Shown here piece by piece: positions 1 to 13,480 of a stretch of DNA of 64,000 bases (the first letter of the stretch is position 1; each line of letters starts with the position of its first letter). The stretch covers positions 64,953,260 through 65,017,259 of the forward strand of contig NC_065530.1 of NCBI RefSeq assembly GCF_020184175.1, given 5' to 3'. The notes below the pieces were generated by a model that had not been told where the DNA came from, did no database searches, and saw only the letters and a list, made by a program, of their open reading frames with translations. Source of the DNA: Aphis gossypii. Taxonomy: Eukaryota > Arthropoda > Insecta > Hemiptera > Aphididae. Both the position numbers and the translations under genes were made by a program.

Positions 1-310
1 ATTTCTGATTATAGTATATTATGTCAATAGTTGACATAAGCAATTATAGTATTCTAAACGAGTTATTAGTAATTTATATTATATACACGTATCTACATTA
101 ATTGTGTGAATAATAGAGCACAAGGTTGAAGAATGTGTCCAGACACTTTGATCTTGTTTAAGTTTAGGTTTAAATTAATTTTAGATTTACTGATGGTCTG
201 AAGTTCACTCCCAAGCATTAGAACACAAATTCAAGAACGTTTCTTTTACGTCTAGATTTTGTTGTAAGTGTACATAGTATTTTAATACAATTTATTTTAT
301 ATATACTCTA

Positions 311-453
311 TCCAACAAGAGAACGTACCGTGGACCGACCAAAATCGGTTTTGTTCTACGCATCCTCTAAACGTCACCCTGCTATAGGGAAACCGATATC
401 GATAGCAGGTAGATGCAGGAGCGTGCGCAGGATTGGCTAGTTCTCTCGCTGGA
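311..453. repeat. Short inverted-repeat element (MITE-like)
   Basis: The ends match as inverted repeats: left TCCAACAAGAGAAC, right (reverse complement) TCCAGCGAGAGAAC, 12 of 14 identical. The 143-bp body is clearly more GC-rich than the surrounding DNA and holds an internal CCTGCTAT/ATAGCAGG inverted pair. No clear target duplication was found. This is consistent with a small non-autonomous DNA transposon, but a single copy in the window cannot prove it. Confidence 0.5.
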
Positions 454-1208
454 CAGAAAATAATATTAGTTATAATTGCATTAATAAATCAAGTTAAAAT
501 ACATGAATATTAAAATTTAAATCGTAGTTACGTGTCAAGGAAAAGTATTTTATAATTAAAATTAGGAAATTATAATTCTTTGGTCTTCTCAGGTTCAATT
601 CAATAGTATTTTTTTCTAATTTCAATGAATCTTTGTTGTGTTAATCTTAATTAAGTACTAAATGAATATTAATTATAAGTTTATGAATACTTTTAATTAT
701 TTTTAAGTAATTTCTAATAATAATTAAGAAGTGATTAGGTCTTATACCTTATTTTCGAAGCTGGTGAGGGGTGTTTTCAAATTGATAGTAATTTATATAT
801 AATTGTTTTTCCTCTTCATTTCTATAAAGATTATTATATTAATACATTTAACAAGTATAAGTTAATATAGGTACATTGTAATAGAAATACAAACTAAATT
901 TTTATTTTCAAGAAATATTAACTTAACTGTGTCGACGCTTTTGTATCTTGGTTTTGGAGACAGTTTTTATTTGTATCTAATTTTGACCTGAAATTTGAGT
1001 TATTTATTTTTGCATTGGTGTAACTATGTTTATATTAATTTATACTAATTAGATGTGTATGTTATACTGAACAAAAAATAATAATAAAACTTAATGTATT
1101 AATATTAAGTTGGTCAATTTTCAACAATAATATAATGTATATTAAATTACTTTGATTAAGTATGATATTGTGTAGTTACTTCAAATCAAGGATATTTTTA
1201 TATATATT

Positions 1209-1241
<33 letters not shown>

Positions 1242-1687
1242 ATCACAATAATTGTATGTATTATTACTAAGTTCTTTGAATTCTTGAATATTACAAAACC
1301 TGTTCGGTAAATTTTAGAAAGCATGATCAATTTAATTTTAACATTATACCTAAAATATATTGTTAGTCCGAATTTAAATACATATAGCTTCATTTTGACT
1401 GTTTAAAATGTAACAAATAATGCAATTCAAAAAGTATGTATATTAATCATGTCAAAAGTTAATGTCTTAAAATAAAAATTATAATTTCAATATAGTTGTC
1501 TAAATTATTTTACCCTCTTACTCCATATATTAAGTTATTAGTTTTTAAACCTGCAATGATAATTTTTTTAAATACGAATTTTGAAACATTTCGATTATGT
1601 ATTTAAAATATGTACCTATCTATTTCTACAAGGCATGATTTCATTGATATTTTTCCTGTAAGATATATGTTATAATAAAGTATAGAC

Positions 1688-1867
1688 CAGAGGTTATACG
1701 ACCCATTTTGGAAATTTTTTTAATATTTGACGACCCACAATATCAATGAATGACCTTTTTTTAGTGAATCAGCTGCTTACAACAAAAAATACATATTTAT
1801 TTTTATTATAAAAATAAAGCGTGACCCACCAAAAATATAATTGCGACCCACAGCTTGGGAACCACTG
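1688..1867. mobile_element. hAT-like non-autonomous DNA transposon (MITE)
   Basis: The right end, read outward, is CAGTGGTTCCCAAGC, the kind of terminal sequence typical of many hAT-superfamily elements; the left end starts CAGAGGTT. The 180-bp element is flanked by an 8-bp duplication with one mismatch, GTATAGAC at 1680-1687 and GCATAGAC at 1868-1875. Eight-bp duplications are the hAT hallmark. Both sub-terminal regions contain GACCCA/TGGGTC motifs. No coding capacity, so movement would need a transposase in trans. Confidence 0.75.
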
Positions 1868-2892
1868 GCATAGACAATAGCTTCCGCACCCTGATGCTGT
1901 TAACTGTCTTAATTATTCATTTTAACCGAACTACAATTCTTAATTTGTTAAGTTTTATTTACTTTTTAATGTTGAATGAAAAAAAATATTAAAATAATAG
2001 AGTTCTTGGATAGCGTTGGCCTGACGAGGCTCGTAAAAGCGTAGTACGCTCTTGATCTTGTTTTCTGTTTAATATGGTTGTATATTTATATACATTCCAA
2101 GCGGAGTTGAGGTGGTACACTGAGAGACACTTCCAGAAATCTATTAAAAATATTTTCAAATATTAAATTATTTAAAAAGTAAGTATGTGGAACCGATGTT
2201 TCTTCTGTACATTAGGTGTCGAGTGAATAACTATAGGTGTATTAATTTAAATTCAATGATAATAATATTATATCATTTTATACGTAAAACTATCTACTAT
2301 ATTAGCCTCTATCAGATATATTTTTTAATATATAGTTATGGTAATTTTATTTTATTTAAAGTATTATAGTAGATTATAATACAGTATTATAATAACGTAA
2401 AAATAAAATAAATCAAAGGGTATAAGCAATGTAAAAAGCAATCGATGTCTTATTGACCTTGTATAAAAAGGGTAGGTTATTATTGCATACTTAACTACTT
2501 ATAAAAGTGTTATAGAATATAATCGCCTACCAGATAATTAGATTTACACAATTACTTTCCCATTGATCTTAAGAGGGTTCTCAATGTCGTGTATTTGAAA
2601 ATATAATCAAGTACCTACCTACACCGTAATAAAAAATTGATAAATAAAATTATATGAATAATATATTGTTCTATAGTTGTATGAGATAAAACATTAAAAA
2701 AGAATGGTTAAGTGAGTAACACTGTGCTGTATATTAGGTTCTATAATAGATGTATTAAATTTGAATCCATTAATAAGTATCATTGTATACGACAAACGAT
2801 TCTGAACAGAGATGATCTGTCAACCTAGGATATATTTTCCACTTATGTTTCAATAATCTGAATATCCCAAATATCAAGTTCTATTATAATTA

Positions 2893-3661
2893 TTGAAAGC
2901 CAAACTTATGGAAAATCTTGGTATTAAATTTTCAATTCTTAGCTACTTATACAACATTTTTTATAAATTTCTAACTACAAAATAATTTGCAAATAGTCAT
3001 GATTTTGACGAATTTTTGTCAATAGTTGAAGTTAAGTAGTAAAAATTTTAAAATAAAACTTTAAGTAAAAAAAAATTGTATTTCGACGTATATGTATTAT
3101 ATATTAATATAATTTTTTAAAACGTACCTATATAGTTAAACTATCGCTCACGACCCCCTCAGAATGTGTGTATAGAATCGACAATAATTGTCGAAATATA
3201 CAAAGTTTGTCATGAGTTATTAGTCTCATAGTGATTCAAAAACTATAAGAATATAGCCACAGTTTTTTATTAGCGTTTGAAGTTCAAATATCGACAAAAT
3301 TTCGTCAAAATCATGAATGTTTGCAAATTATTTGTATAGTTAAAATTTGTAAAAAGAACTTAATAATTGAAAATTCAATACGAGATTTTCCATAAGTTTG
3401 TCCAACAATATTAATAAAAAAAATTGAGCGTTGCCCAATTAAAAAAAAATTATCTATAGTTTAAATTTTTACGAAATCAAAAACAATAAGTTACACCAAA
3501 TAAGTTATGTGTCTCTCCTGTGAAATTTGATTTCCAACGTATATGTAGGTAGGTACTATATAATATTATAATATATTAAAATAATTGTTTAAAGCGTACC
3601 TGTATAGTTAAGCGATCGCCCACGACCCATCTCAGAATGTGTTTATGTAGAATCGACGATG
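2893..3661. repeat. Imperfect palindrome plus direct repeat
   Basis: The segment near 2893-3030 reappears as an imperfect reverse complement near 3280-3405 (for example AAAATTTGCAAAT-type and CATAAGTTTG/CAAACTTATG pairs). In addition, 3081-3183 is repeated in direct orientation at 3527-3661, including the shared strings AGAATGTGT and AGAATCGAC. This looks like a decayed foldback element next to a partly duplicated copy. Family unknown. Confidence 0.55.
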
Positions 3662-4107
3662 AATCAATCATTATTGTCGACGTACTGCGATGTGACAACG
3701 GCTAGGTGCTTTGAACGGTCCTGGGTGGTATTCGAAGTGTATATCACTGCGTTCCAACAACGACTGACGAACTTAATCTTAAGACTCGAATAGTTTATAA
3801 AGTTTGAAACGCATCCAATAATAATTATAATAATGATAACCAATAGAAAAGTAGTACAGTACGTCAGCAGCGCGCTGATTGGCTGTATATGATGCGAAGA
3901 CCTAAAGAATGCCACGCCCATAATGTTGTTGTTTAATAATCGTTATTATTGTTATTCATTTTACGAGAGTATAATATTATTATATAATATATTTCCCGGG
4001 TGTATGAATAATAAGAAAAAATTTGTTTTTATTATCTTTAAGTAGGTATATGCTAATTTATAAACACCTTAAATTATTATTATTTTGCGTAGGCATAAGA
4101 TACTTTA

Positions 4108-4253
4108 CAGCATCGTTTCCCAAAATTTTTCTCTGCCGAACCCCTTAGAGATAGTAAAAATGATTGCGGACCCTCCTTAATAAAAATAAAATTTTCGTTT
4201 TTATGTATAGTGTTTTCAATTTACGTTCACGGACCGTTGTTTGGGAAACGCTG
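4108..4253. mobile_element. Short MITE with GTTTCCCAAA ends
   Basis: The left end CAGCATCGTTTCCCAAA and the right end (reverse complement) CAGCGTTTCCCAAAC form terminal inverted repeats around a 146-bp body. CTTTA is present directly outside each end (4103-4107 and 4254-4258). Ends beginning with CAG and containing TTCCCAA resemble hAT elements, but the visible duplication is 5 bp rather than 8, so the superfamily is uncertain. Confidence 0.6.
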
Positions 4254-5627
4254 CTTTATATAGCATTTTATGATCGATAAATGACTATAAGACAAAGAAA
4301 CAGCTCCACAATTTACAAACAACTATCCACGGGGGCGGAACACTTGAGTGACAGCTATATAGTTGTTATAAAATTGTGCCTATGTATTCTTATAATTTTT
4401 GAATCACTATAAGACTAACTTTTGAGGAACTTAATATTAAATATTCGAGAATTTTTACTCAGCCACAATTTTTTTATTGATATAAATAAAAAAACAAATA
4501 TTTCAAATGCCTATAAATAGCATTAAAATAAGCGAAATATTTTAAAAATTTAATCTTGTAAGTTGTAATGTAAAACATGTCTACTTGTGGTGTACTAAAA
4601 AAAAACACCACAAGACAACTATTTATCATACGTTTTATATGTGTAAAGGTAAGATGCTTAATTATTCAAATATATACTGTTTACGGAGCTTATATATTAT
4701 GGTAAAAATAAAAGTAAAATGGTTAGGATTTAAAAAAATAGTATAATACAAACTATGAATCTAAAATACGTATCTATAACAACAATTTCGAAAGTAATAA
4801 ATACCTAGATATAAAATGGAATATGAAGATATTTGCTTCAATTTAACAAAATATATTTACTTATAATTACTATTATTAATAAGTTATAATACTATAATAA
4901 TACTTTTTTTATTATCACTTATAAGTTATAACTTATACTTAATAAAGTATTATAACTATCAATATTATACAGATAATATTAATTAAGTATTTCTAATTAA
5001 TAGATATATAATATAAATATTTTATGTATAAGATTTTACAGATAATATATAATAGTCTTATTCTAGAAGTATTTATATTAGACAATCCGAATTTGATTAT
5101 GTCAAGCTGTATAAGCAATAAAAAAAAATCTTAAACATGAAATTAACATACATTTATAATAATAAGAATATTTAAAAACAAATAATGATGCGAGGAACTT
5201 GTAGAGGTTGATACCAAACCAACTATAGGTGTCTAATTATTAAAATTTTATAGTAATAAATAATAATAATACATCGTTATTATATTATATTTTATAGCTG
5301 TGATTATCTGAGGGCAAATTTAAATAGTACCTACCACTGCAGTTGCTTTAACCTATAGCACATGTGTGGTGAATACATGACAAACATTACGTAGATAATA
5401 TAAAATATTTAAAGTAAAATTAGTATAACATGTAAATAAATTTATTTTATAATTTATAGTGATAATTTATTAAACCTAAGTACTCCCATTATGATTTAAA
5501 TATTATTATTATTATTTATTACACATCAATTTAACGTATGATTATATATACTTTATATTATATATTGAGTTTTTAAGTTAAAACTTATAACAATAAATAT
5601 TAGTAGGTTAGCGGAGACTTACAGAGA

Positions 5628-8600
5628 TTAACTAGTTGGGAAAATAAATTCGTACGGCACTAGGTCCGAAACCGATCCCAGCGTGTTTTTCATAATTGTT
5701 CCGAACGCATCACCGATGGCAGGTCCAAATTCTTTAAGTAAATCTTGCCAGTTCTCGTTTAGAAAAAGGTTCATGTTATCTCCTGAAATATACGAAAATG
5801 TCCATTAAAAATACAACTATTAATACCCGCCACGTATAGACGATAATAAAATATAAAACACGCGAAAATGTAATAATTTTTATTTAAATCCCGTTTCTTT
5901 CTTTCTTTGGAAAAATATGCCTTTAAAAGTTCAGAAATATGTATTTATACATGCACTAAAAATCTAAAAATATGTAGATTAAAAAACAAAAATACTGTAA
6001 GTAAATTTTGGAATAACAAAAAATGTCCATTCATATTATTAAAAGTTTATAAGTTTATTAGGAATTATATTTTATTATATTAATTTACCCAATTTTAAAA
6101 AAATAAACTAATAATATTTATCAATAATCAATTAAAAAAATATCCAGTCAGTCTAGTCCAGTCAGTACTCGCTTTATCTGTTTTGTTTTTAATAATTTGA
6201 TGTTGCGAAAACTTCCGTGTATTTTAAACTGTGTAAATATATAAATTATTGTATTTTGATCAAATTTTGGTAAAAATATGCACAGTAAAATAGAAAAACG
6301 CATAAATATGCCAAATAGTTATAAAAACCCTCTATAAATATGCAAAAATATGCAACATAAAATTTCACATACTTAACCACAGTACCTTGAAATGGATATT
6401 TTCTATGTCACCTAGCATTAAATACGACTTAGCAAGATTGATATGCAAATGCATGAACTCACGAGCCCTGTTTATAAGTAATGAACATATTTTCTGTATA
6501 CTATATATATAACTGTTTGTATAAAACGGTCTAGTCAAATCTGTATTTTACCCAACATTTTATAAGTAATGACATACATTTATGTTCTTATAAAGTTATT
6601 TTAAGTACACTTATTTTATACTTACAAATACTTATAAATTTGTTGACAAGGTTATCTTCTATTTAGATTTCGACACAAATAAAGTATATAAATACCTAAG
6701 TAGATTGGTAATTTAGTATACATATAAAGGTAAGTAGAAAAGACTAACAAGGTCTTATGTTTTTATTTACAACGATATATAATTATTTGCTTGATCTATT
6801 AAAAAATAAATATAGGTACCTATTTAACATAATATTACTAAGTAAAAGAAATTTGTGACGCGTATACATCTTACTGGATGTGTATAAAACTTGTATATTA
6901 ATAGCTATTATGGTATAGTTTTCAGTATAAGATTCTGAATGAAGTGATGTATTGATTTTACAATGTTTTTTTTTTTCATTTTGTTTAATAATCATAAAAA
7001 TCGCAGTATTTGCATGACGCATACAAATATTTAATTTATAGATTGCAATGTATAATATTATGTTAAGTGAACTTACCCAAGAGCTTGTCGCCGTTGAATA
7101 AATTATCTAATTTCAATTTCATTCCCTTTGCATTGAACTTTAATTCACTCTTGGTGATGTCCACATAGTCTTTTTCATTCGCTCGTTTGACTAGATTGTA
7201 GTCATACAAATACGTGAATGTTATCCCGTCTAATAAATTTATAAAATTCAATTATTTTTCAACATGGATTTTGATGACTTGCATTTTTTTTAAGCGTTAT
7301 TTAACGCTAATTATTAAATAATTTACGAAATTCACTCACTGACTGTGATATTGGCGTCTCCATCGCCTTTGATCGGCAATATCAAGACTTGTCCTGCCAC
7401 AGAATATTGTCCCAAAAACATACATTGATCGAGTTCAAAGTCCCATTCTACGTGTCTTTTTTTCTCATCCACCCTGTAGACAATAATTTTAATATACCTA
7501 CTGTAATAATTATACAGCACTATTCTTTTAATATACTATCATTAACTACTCATTTTCTCAGAAAGTGAGGTTTACAATTTATTTTGATTTTGAATATGAA
7601 ATTAAATGTAAACATTGTTCAAAAATTTAAATTAAAAAATGTAAAAATAAAAATAAAATAAATTGTTATGTATAACGTTGTTTTTGTATACCTGGCTTTG
7701 ACGAATCTCGTTTCTTTCAGTCCATGCAGTTCGCAGTTCTTGCACGTCATTGTTAGACCCACTTGTTTGGTGCCCTGTGTTATCGTCAACTCTGGTATGA
7801 CCAAAGGATCCAACTTCGGTATCCGGTACTTAGGATCACCTTTGACTATACGGTCGATTACCGGAGCTCCTTTGCGCACGACGCATTCGTTTAAGTTTGG
7901 ATCGTCCCTCAGACAGCCCTTACCGATGTACGACGCTGTAACCGTTTATATAGAACCGTATATTAACCACATCCGTCTATACTCTATTACATTAATTATA
8001 ATTTATATGATAGGTATATCTAGTATCGTGACTATATCAGTGGTACTAGGGGGGAGGGAATCGTAAGTTCCTGAACGAGAGTTGCGGACAAAAATTCGCA
8101 TTCATATTAATTCCTAAATTTGTAATGTGTAAATTCTTATACAAATTTAATGAGTTAAATGTAAGTTCCTACATGGTGATGGGACTTCTGTAAAAAAAAA
8201 TCTAGGTATACTTTATTTTAAATAATATTTTAAGTTATTAAACTGATGATACTCAAATAATATAACATGGAAGAATATATATAGTTGTGCGGAGGAGGTG
8301 TAGTAAAATAATCATACTCGTTACAATTGCTATGCGTGGTGTCTTATTGTACAGTTTATATATTATAATATCGATAACGCGTGACATATAAATTTGGTTT
8401 TTCGATACACAAAATATTTACGAATATTGTTGTCACTCATCAGTCATCACTAATAAAAAATGATACAGAAGAATGTACATTACCACATTAAATAATTATA
8501 ACAGTTATGTTAGTTTTGTTCGAAACATTTGTGAGTTAAGTATCATAATTTAAGATTAAAAACACAGCTAATTAATTTTTTATAAATGCTGAATGATTCT

Positions 8601-10691
8601 TTTGCCGAATAACACTCGTGATTACAAAATTTATTAAAGTTTTTGAAAATATTTTCTTAAGTTTTTAATTTTTTCAACTACAATATATATTTGTCATTTC
8701 ATATTCCAAAGCAGAATATTTTTCAGAGTATTTCAATACTCAAAAATTTAAATTCAGACGAATAGTTTTTAAGTTAATATAAGTATGACGCGAGGATATC
8801 CCTCAAAATGTTGGTCAGCTAACCTAAGCTAAATAGGTATTTATTAGATTATCTCATAAAGACATAGACTGCTCGTCCGAACTTCGATTTTTATACATCG
8901 AAATATTCCGAAAAATATTTTACTTCAGAATATGAAATTACAAATGTATATTCAAAACACTAAAAACTTAGGAAAATATTTTTAAAACCATTAATAGATT
9001 TTAAAATGATGAGTGTTCGATAAAAGAATCACTCTGTGTATATAAAAAAGTGTTTTGAAAAAAACAGCTTTGTGAATACTAATCTAGAAGGTTAATATCA
9101 AAGGATAAATTGTAATGAATAATACTACTTACAATTAATAGATAGTTAAAGAAAAAAACAAATATATTGTTAAACTATACTAATCTATAATATTTGATAA
9201 ATTAAAGATCATCGTGTAATAATAATTAAAATAACATTGTTGGTAGCCCTCCTTGAGCCAAACTTGAGTATTTTCAAAATATGTCAATGTCAGTATTCAA
9301 TTATTATTATTACTTTTTATTTTGGTAAACAAACATATTATGTACATATTTAAAATTAATTCTTAAGTGATATATATATATATTATATATGATTTGTATG
9401 GTGACAGGTATTTTCACGAAGGTCATCTTCGAATTTTTTATTTTAGTTATTATGTATTTAATTTAAAATGTTGTTATTATTAATTATAAGTATAATATAC
9501 ATCCTCAGATGTTGATTATTTAGTTTATAAATCACTAGTGTTATGATTACAACTAAATATGAGCGATCACTGATTATATTGATCTGTTTTATTAATGTAA
9601 TTGCGTTCATTAAGTAATAATATTATATAGTACCTACGGCGACCTAACGACCTACCTGTATAATATTTTTTAAATTGTTTAAAAAATAATAATTTATGTA
9701 TTACTAAATATCTACTGCAGTATTTCTTTATATATAATCATCACAGTATCTTATACATACTTTATGTTCTATATTTATTATGTATTCGTATAACAATAAG
9801 AAAATTAATTTTTTCATAAAAGAAAATTATGTAATAATTGCATTTAATTGTTATTAGATCATATTCGAAGGAAATGTATACTGTATAATAAAAACATAAG
9901 CTTGTAATTATATAATTATTTAACCAATAAAGATATTTACATTTAAGTGTTGAATTTCGTTTTCAAGATTCAGATGTAAACTGAGTACCTATAGTGGATA
10001 GTACCTACTACATAGATTTTAAATTTTTAGAGTAAACATATATATATATATTATGTGTTATAGCTATAAGTGCCTATTATTATAATCTATAGTAATTGAC
10101 CTACTACCTACAGTTTTTGTACTTAATATAAATAGAAATTATATATTTTTATACTTGTACATGTCTAGAAACTAAAAATTTTAAAAAATTCAATTCACTT
10201 AAAATATTATATCCATTTATATATGTATAAAAAAATGACAAGTGGTCACGAATAACAAAAATGTAATTGTTGTTGTTATTATATTCGGACAAGATCGAAG
10301 ATAAGAAATAAAAAATTGAAGCCCATGTGGATTTATAAATTCACTTTTAATTACAATTACATGCATGACTTTTATTGACAAGGCAAGGCCTTTAGTCGAA
10401 GAAGAAAAAAATTTAATTTACCATAGGTAAAACAAAAAATTAAATGAACTACTTTTAACTTTTTGTGTTTAATGTTATAATACTTAATGTTACTCTGATA
10501 CGTTAGCTATAGCTGATTGTAATATAATTGGCAATTGTTCAATGTATGTTATTTTACGATTATTACTATAACATTATTGTTATGATATTATATTACTTAC
10601 GTAACGGTAGAGCTTGGAGCTTAGCCGATTCAACATTTTTCACGATCACGTAACACGTCAAAAACAAACACACTACAAATTTCGTCGCCAT
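5628..10691 (-). CDS. Takeout/JHBP-family secreted lipid-binding protein
   Basis: Five coding exons on the minus strand: 10691-10601, 7935-7692, 7473-7340, 7229-7077 and 5782-5628 (stop). Together they give 258 residues in one frame with GT..AG introns, close to the ~245-260 usual for the family. A signal peptide is visible (residues 1-23, hydrophobic FVVCLFLTCYVIV). The mature N-terminus carries the family's paired cysteines, C38 and C48 in GKGCLRDDPNLNEC, which form the conserved disulfide in JHBP-type folds. The C-terminal exon holds the hallmark NLFLNENWQDLLKEFGPAI block. Takeout/JHBP proteins are haemolymph or tissue carriers of hydrophobic ligands such as juvenile hormone or terpenoids; the ligand here cannot be read from sequence. 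Intron 1 (2.7 kb) contains a palindromic element. Confidence 0.93.
8588..9034. repeat. Foldback element in intron 1 of the takeout-like gene
   Basis: The left arm, about 8588-8745, pairs with the right arm, about 8885-9034, as an imperfect inverted repeat. Matching pieces include ATTCTTTTGCCGAATAACACTC against GAGTGTTCGATAAAAGAATC, and TCATATTC / GAATATGA. The spacer is about 140 bp. It is a non-coding MITE-like palindrome inside the 2.7-kb intron; ends and target duplications are not sharp. Confidence 0.6.
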
Positions 10692-13200
10692 TGTATTATA
10701 TAGAGGAGGTATAGGCACTATAAAAATTTATGTTTTTATTTACACTGGCAGAATATACACAAAATGGCACATGCATAAAATACGTATTGAACTGTCAAAC
10801 GATGTATAACAATATTTAGATGCGAAGGACCCGGCAGGACGATAAAGCTGTTATGAATGGATCGAAACGATGTCCGTATGTAGTCTATGATGTGTGCGTA
10901 GCCGGCGACTAAATAATAAACGATAATACTTTACTCGCGTACCTATATATATATAATATACATCTCATACGATATATATAGGTATATATATATATAGGTA
11001 CGCGTTTACGATGGTAATTATTATTATTTAATTGTGGTCTGCACACCAATTCGATTATATGCGATTGTTTTGTATTTTTTCTTGTCGTCCTTGGTCCAAT
11101 ATTTCTATATACGACCGCGGTGGCGTTCAAATACCGTTATCTACGGTGACTACAGGGGAGTATATTATATTATTATACATGTACGCAGATGATGGTATAG
11201 AATATAGATTGTGGTGGTATCATCACTACGTATCGAAACCGTTTTTATAACACATATATTATACGTGCGGGGGACCTTCGCGGATCCATCGTCGTCGGTT
11301 CTTGGAGACTTGGCGGTGGCCGGCGACAAGGCGGAGCAACCTAGCTGCAGGCGTTTACTACTGTATAGTTGACGTCTCTGGAGATCGGGAGATAATTCAT
11401 TTTAGATAAATAAATGTGTATAATATCTAACGAATAGTTGCGTAAGTTATATTCATTTATAGTTGCAGGTATAGTACTTATATAGTATATATATATAATA
11501 TTATTTTATACCGCAATCATAGTGTATAGTATACCTATTAGCATAAGTAGTGACTAATGAGTACCTATATATAATATAAAAATATTTGTCGTTTAAATTA
11601 TTATTATACTTAATTTGTGGTGATGAATTTAATAACTGCAAAATTTTCTTTTCGGTGAAAAGTTTTACGTAGTTCTCATTATGTTCACGGGTTGTTGCCC
11701 GCAGGTTTAATTCTGTTATATTACGAAGCGTGCGACCTTAAAAGTTACTTAGAGACTATACCTTAGTCTTTGCAATACACATATAAATGCGTAATGAAGA
11801 AGTATTTTAAAAAGGCGGGAAAGTGGGTACCGCTTGCTGTGTAGTAGGTGTCGAGTTGATCGCTGCAGTAACTTGTAAGGATGTGTTAAATTTGAATTCA
11901 AGATACAATTCTGAGCGGAGACGGTCTGTCGATATATATATACACACACCTTATTATATTATATTATTATGACTTATTATACGGTTCCATATTGGTCTTT
12001 AAATATAATCTATTAAAGTTATTAACCATCCATCTGCAGATCTATCATTAGATATAGCACCATAAATAAAATGAAAATATATATTTATGCTTACATATAA
12101 TGTATGCAATATATACATATTATATTTATACTTTCTCTTATAATAAATATGGTAGTTATAACGCCTCACGCACTTTTCGTTGGTATTCAATGGTAAATGA
12201 ATTAAAACCAAACCTGATTTGTCAATAAAATCGTATAGTGTGTATAGTATATTTAAATATTTCAAATCTTTATTGGTTATATACATGATATATATCATTC
12301 ATTATAAATGATATTATGTATTTATAATATAAATGATGATATCATTTATAACTAAATATTAAATTGTACGCTTGACTATTTGTTATTCGGCGTGTTTTAA
12401 GCCGATGACCGCGTAAAGTTTATAGATTAATAACTACCTACATAGTATAAACACATTATATACGGGTGTAGGTACCTATTATGTATTTTATTATTAATTG
12501 TTGTAGTATAATATGGAATAAATGTTACATGATCATATGTCATTGATCCACATATAAATTATACATAGATGATAATTTTAATTTCAACACACTCGCAATT
12601 TGGATAAGTAAGTACAGGCTACAAACAATTTTTATGTTAATTTCAAGGATTATGCGATGTACGTAATTTATTTTATTTAAGTATATTGATTTAAAGATAC
12701 GAAGCACAATATTGCAGTTACGAATTCGGTTAGTTTATGGGCTGTTATCATGTAATAAAAATGAAGGTTTTGTTATGATGCATTCATATTGCAAGTACAC
12801 CTGCGTGAAAATGAAAAATCTACAAAATACTTTAAATTTATTCAGAAAATATTTTCACATAAAATCGAAAGCAATTGTTTTTGTGTAGTTTACGAGTTTA
12901 CCTATGTATGGACGCCTTGGTAACATCTAATAAGAAGATTCATGTACATTGCACAGTGCTGCACATTATAATAATATTCGATTACACGGGGTAGGTATAT
13001 CATTCATCAAACATGTATTAACTCAATTTAATCATTTAATAATGAATTTATGCATTTTTAGAATTTTTGAAACTTTAAAACAAACATAATTTAAATTCTG
13101 AACGGAACAATGAATGTATTGATTTAACAATAAAGGTAACACTTTTTTAGAAGTAAAAATGATTATTAAAAAATTGTTGTTTTTTTTTTTTTTTTGGTTT

Positions 13201-13480
13201 TTATGAGTGATATGATTTTATAATATAAAAGTAGGTGGGATGAAAATTTTTTTTTAATATGTATTTGAAGCCTTCATTCCAAACCCTGTTAAAGGCCTGA
13301 GAAATATCAAAAAATACACCCATTATTATACAATATAGTTTTTTTTCTATATAGTGACTGAGATAACACTTCAAAGATACTATGAATTTGTTGTGTAATT
13401 GAGTGTGCAGTACAAAAATCAAATTGATAATCGAAAAGAATGAAATTTTCGGAGGTACTTGGTAGTAAACGTTTAAATTT
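13201..13480 (-). pseudogene. Broken non-LTR retrotransposon reverse-transcriptase fragment
   Basis: On the minus strand, one frame reads GVFFDISQAFNRVWNEGF, which matches motif A of Jockey-type LINE reverse transcriptases (F-D-x-x-x-A-F-D/N-x-V-W), including the catalytic Asp. Just upstream in another frame lies DYQFDFCTAHSITQQIHSI, the preceding conserved block (QFGFR..HST..Q). The two blocks are in different frames, so at least one frameshift separates them. The fragment stops at a 15-base A/T tract near 13,180. It is a dead internal piece of an ORF2, not a gene. Confidence 0.8.

Larger units (their letters stand above)
1..5627. other. AT-rich intergenic stretch with transposon remnants
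   Basis: No open frame here looks like a gene: the longest are under 90 codons, AT-driven, and lack good splice signals or protein-family features. What can be seen are four short repeat elements (described separately), a 28-base T run at 1214-1241 and long AT-rich simple sequence. The 3' end of the takeout-like gene defines the right border. Confidence 0.7.

Noticed and set aside
541..605. GGTTCAATTC string resembling a tRNA B box
   Set aside because: No A box, acceptor stem or cloverleaf can be drawn around it.
7668..8066. Plus-strand open frame of 132 codons
   Set aside because: Antisense to exon 2 of the takeout-like gene, whose splice sites and conserved cysteines are on the minus strand.
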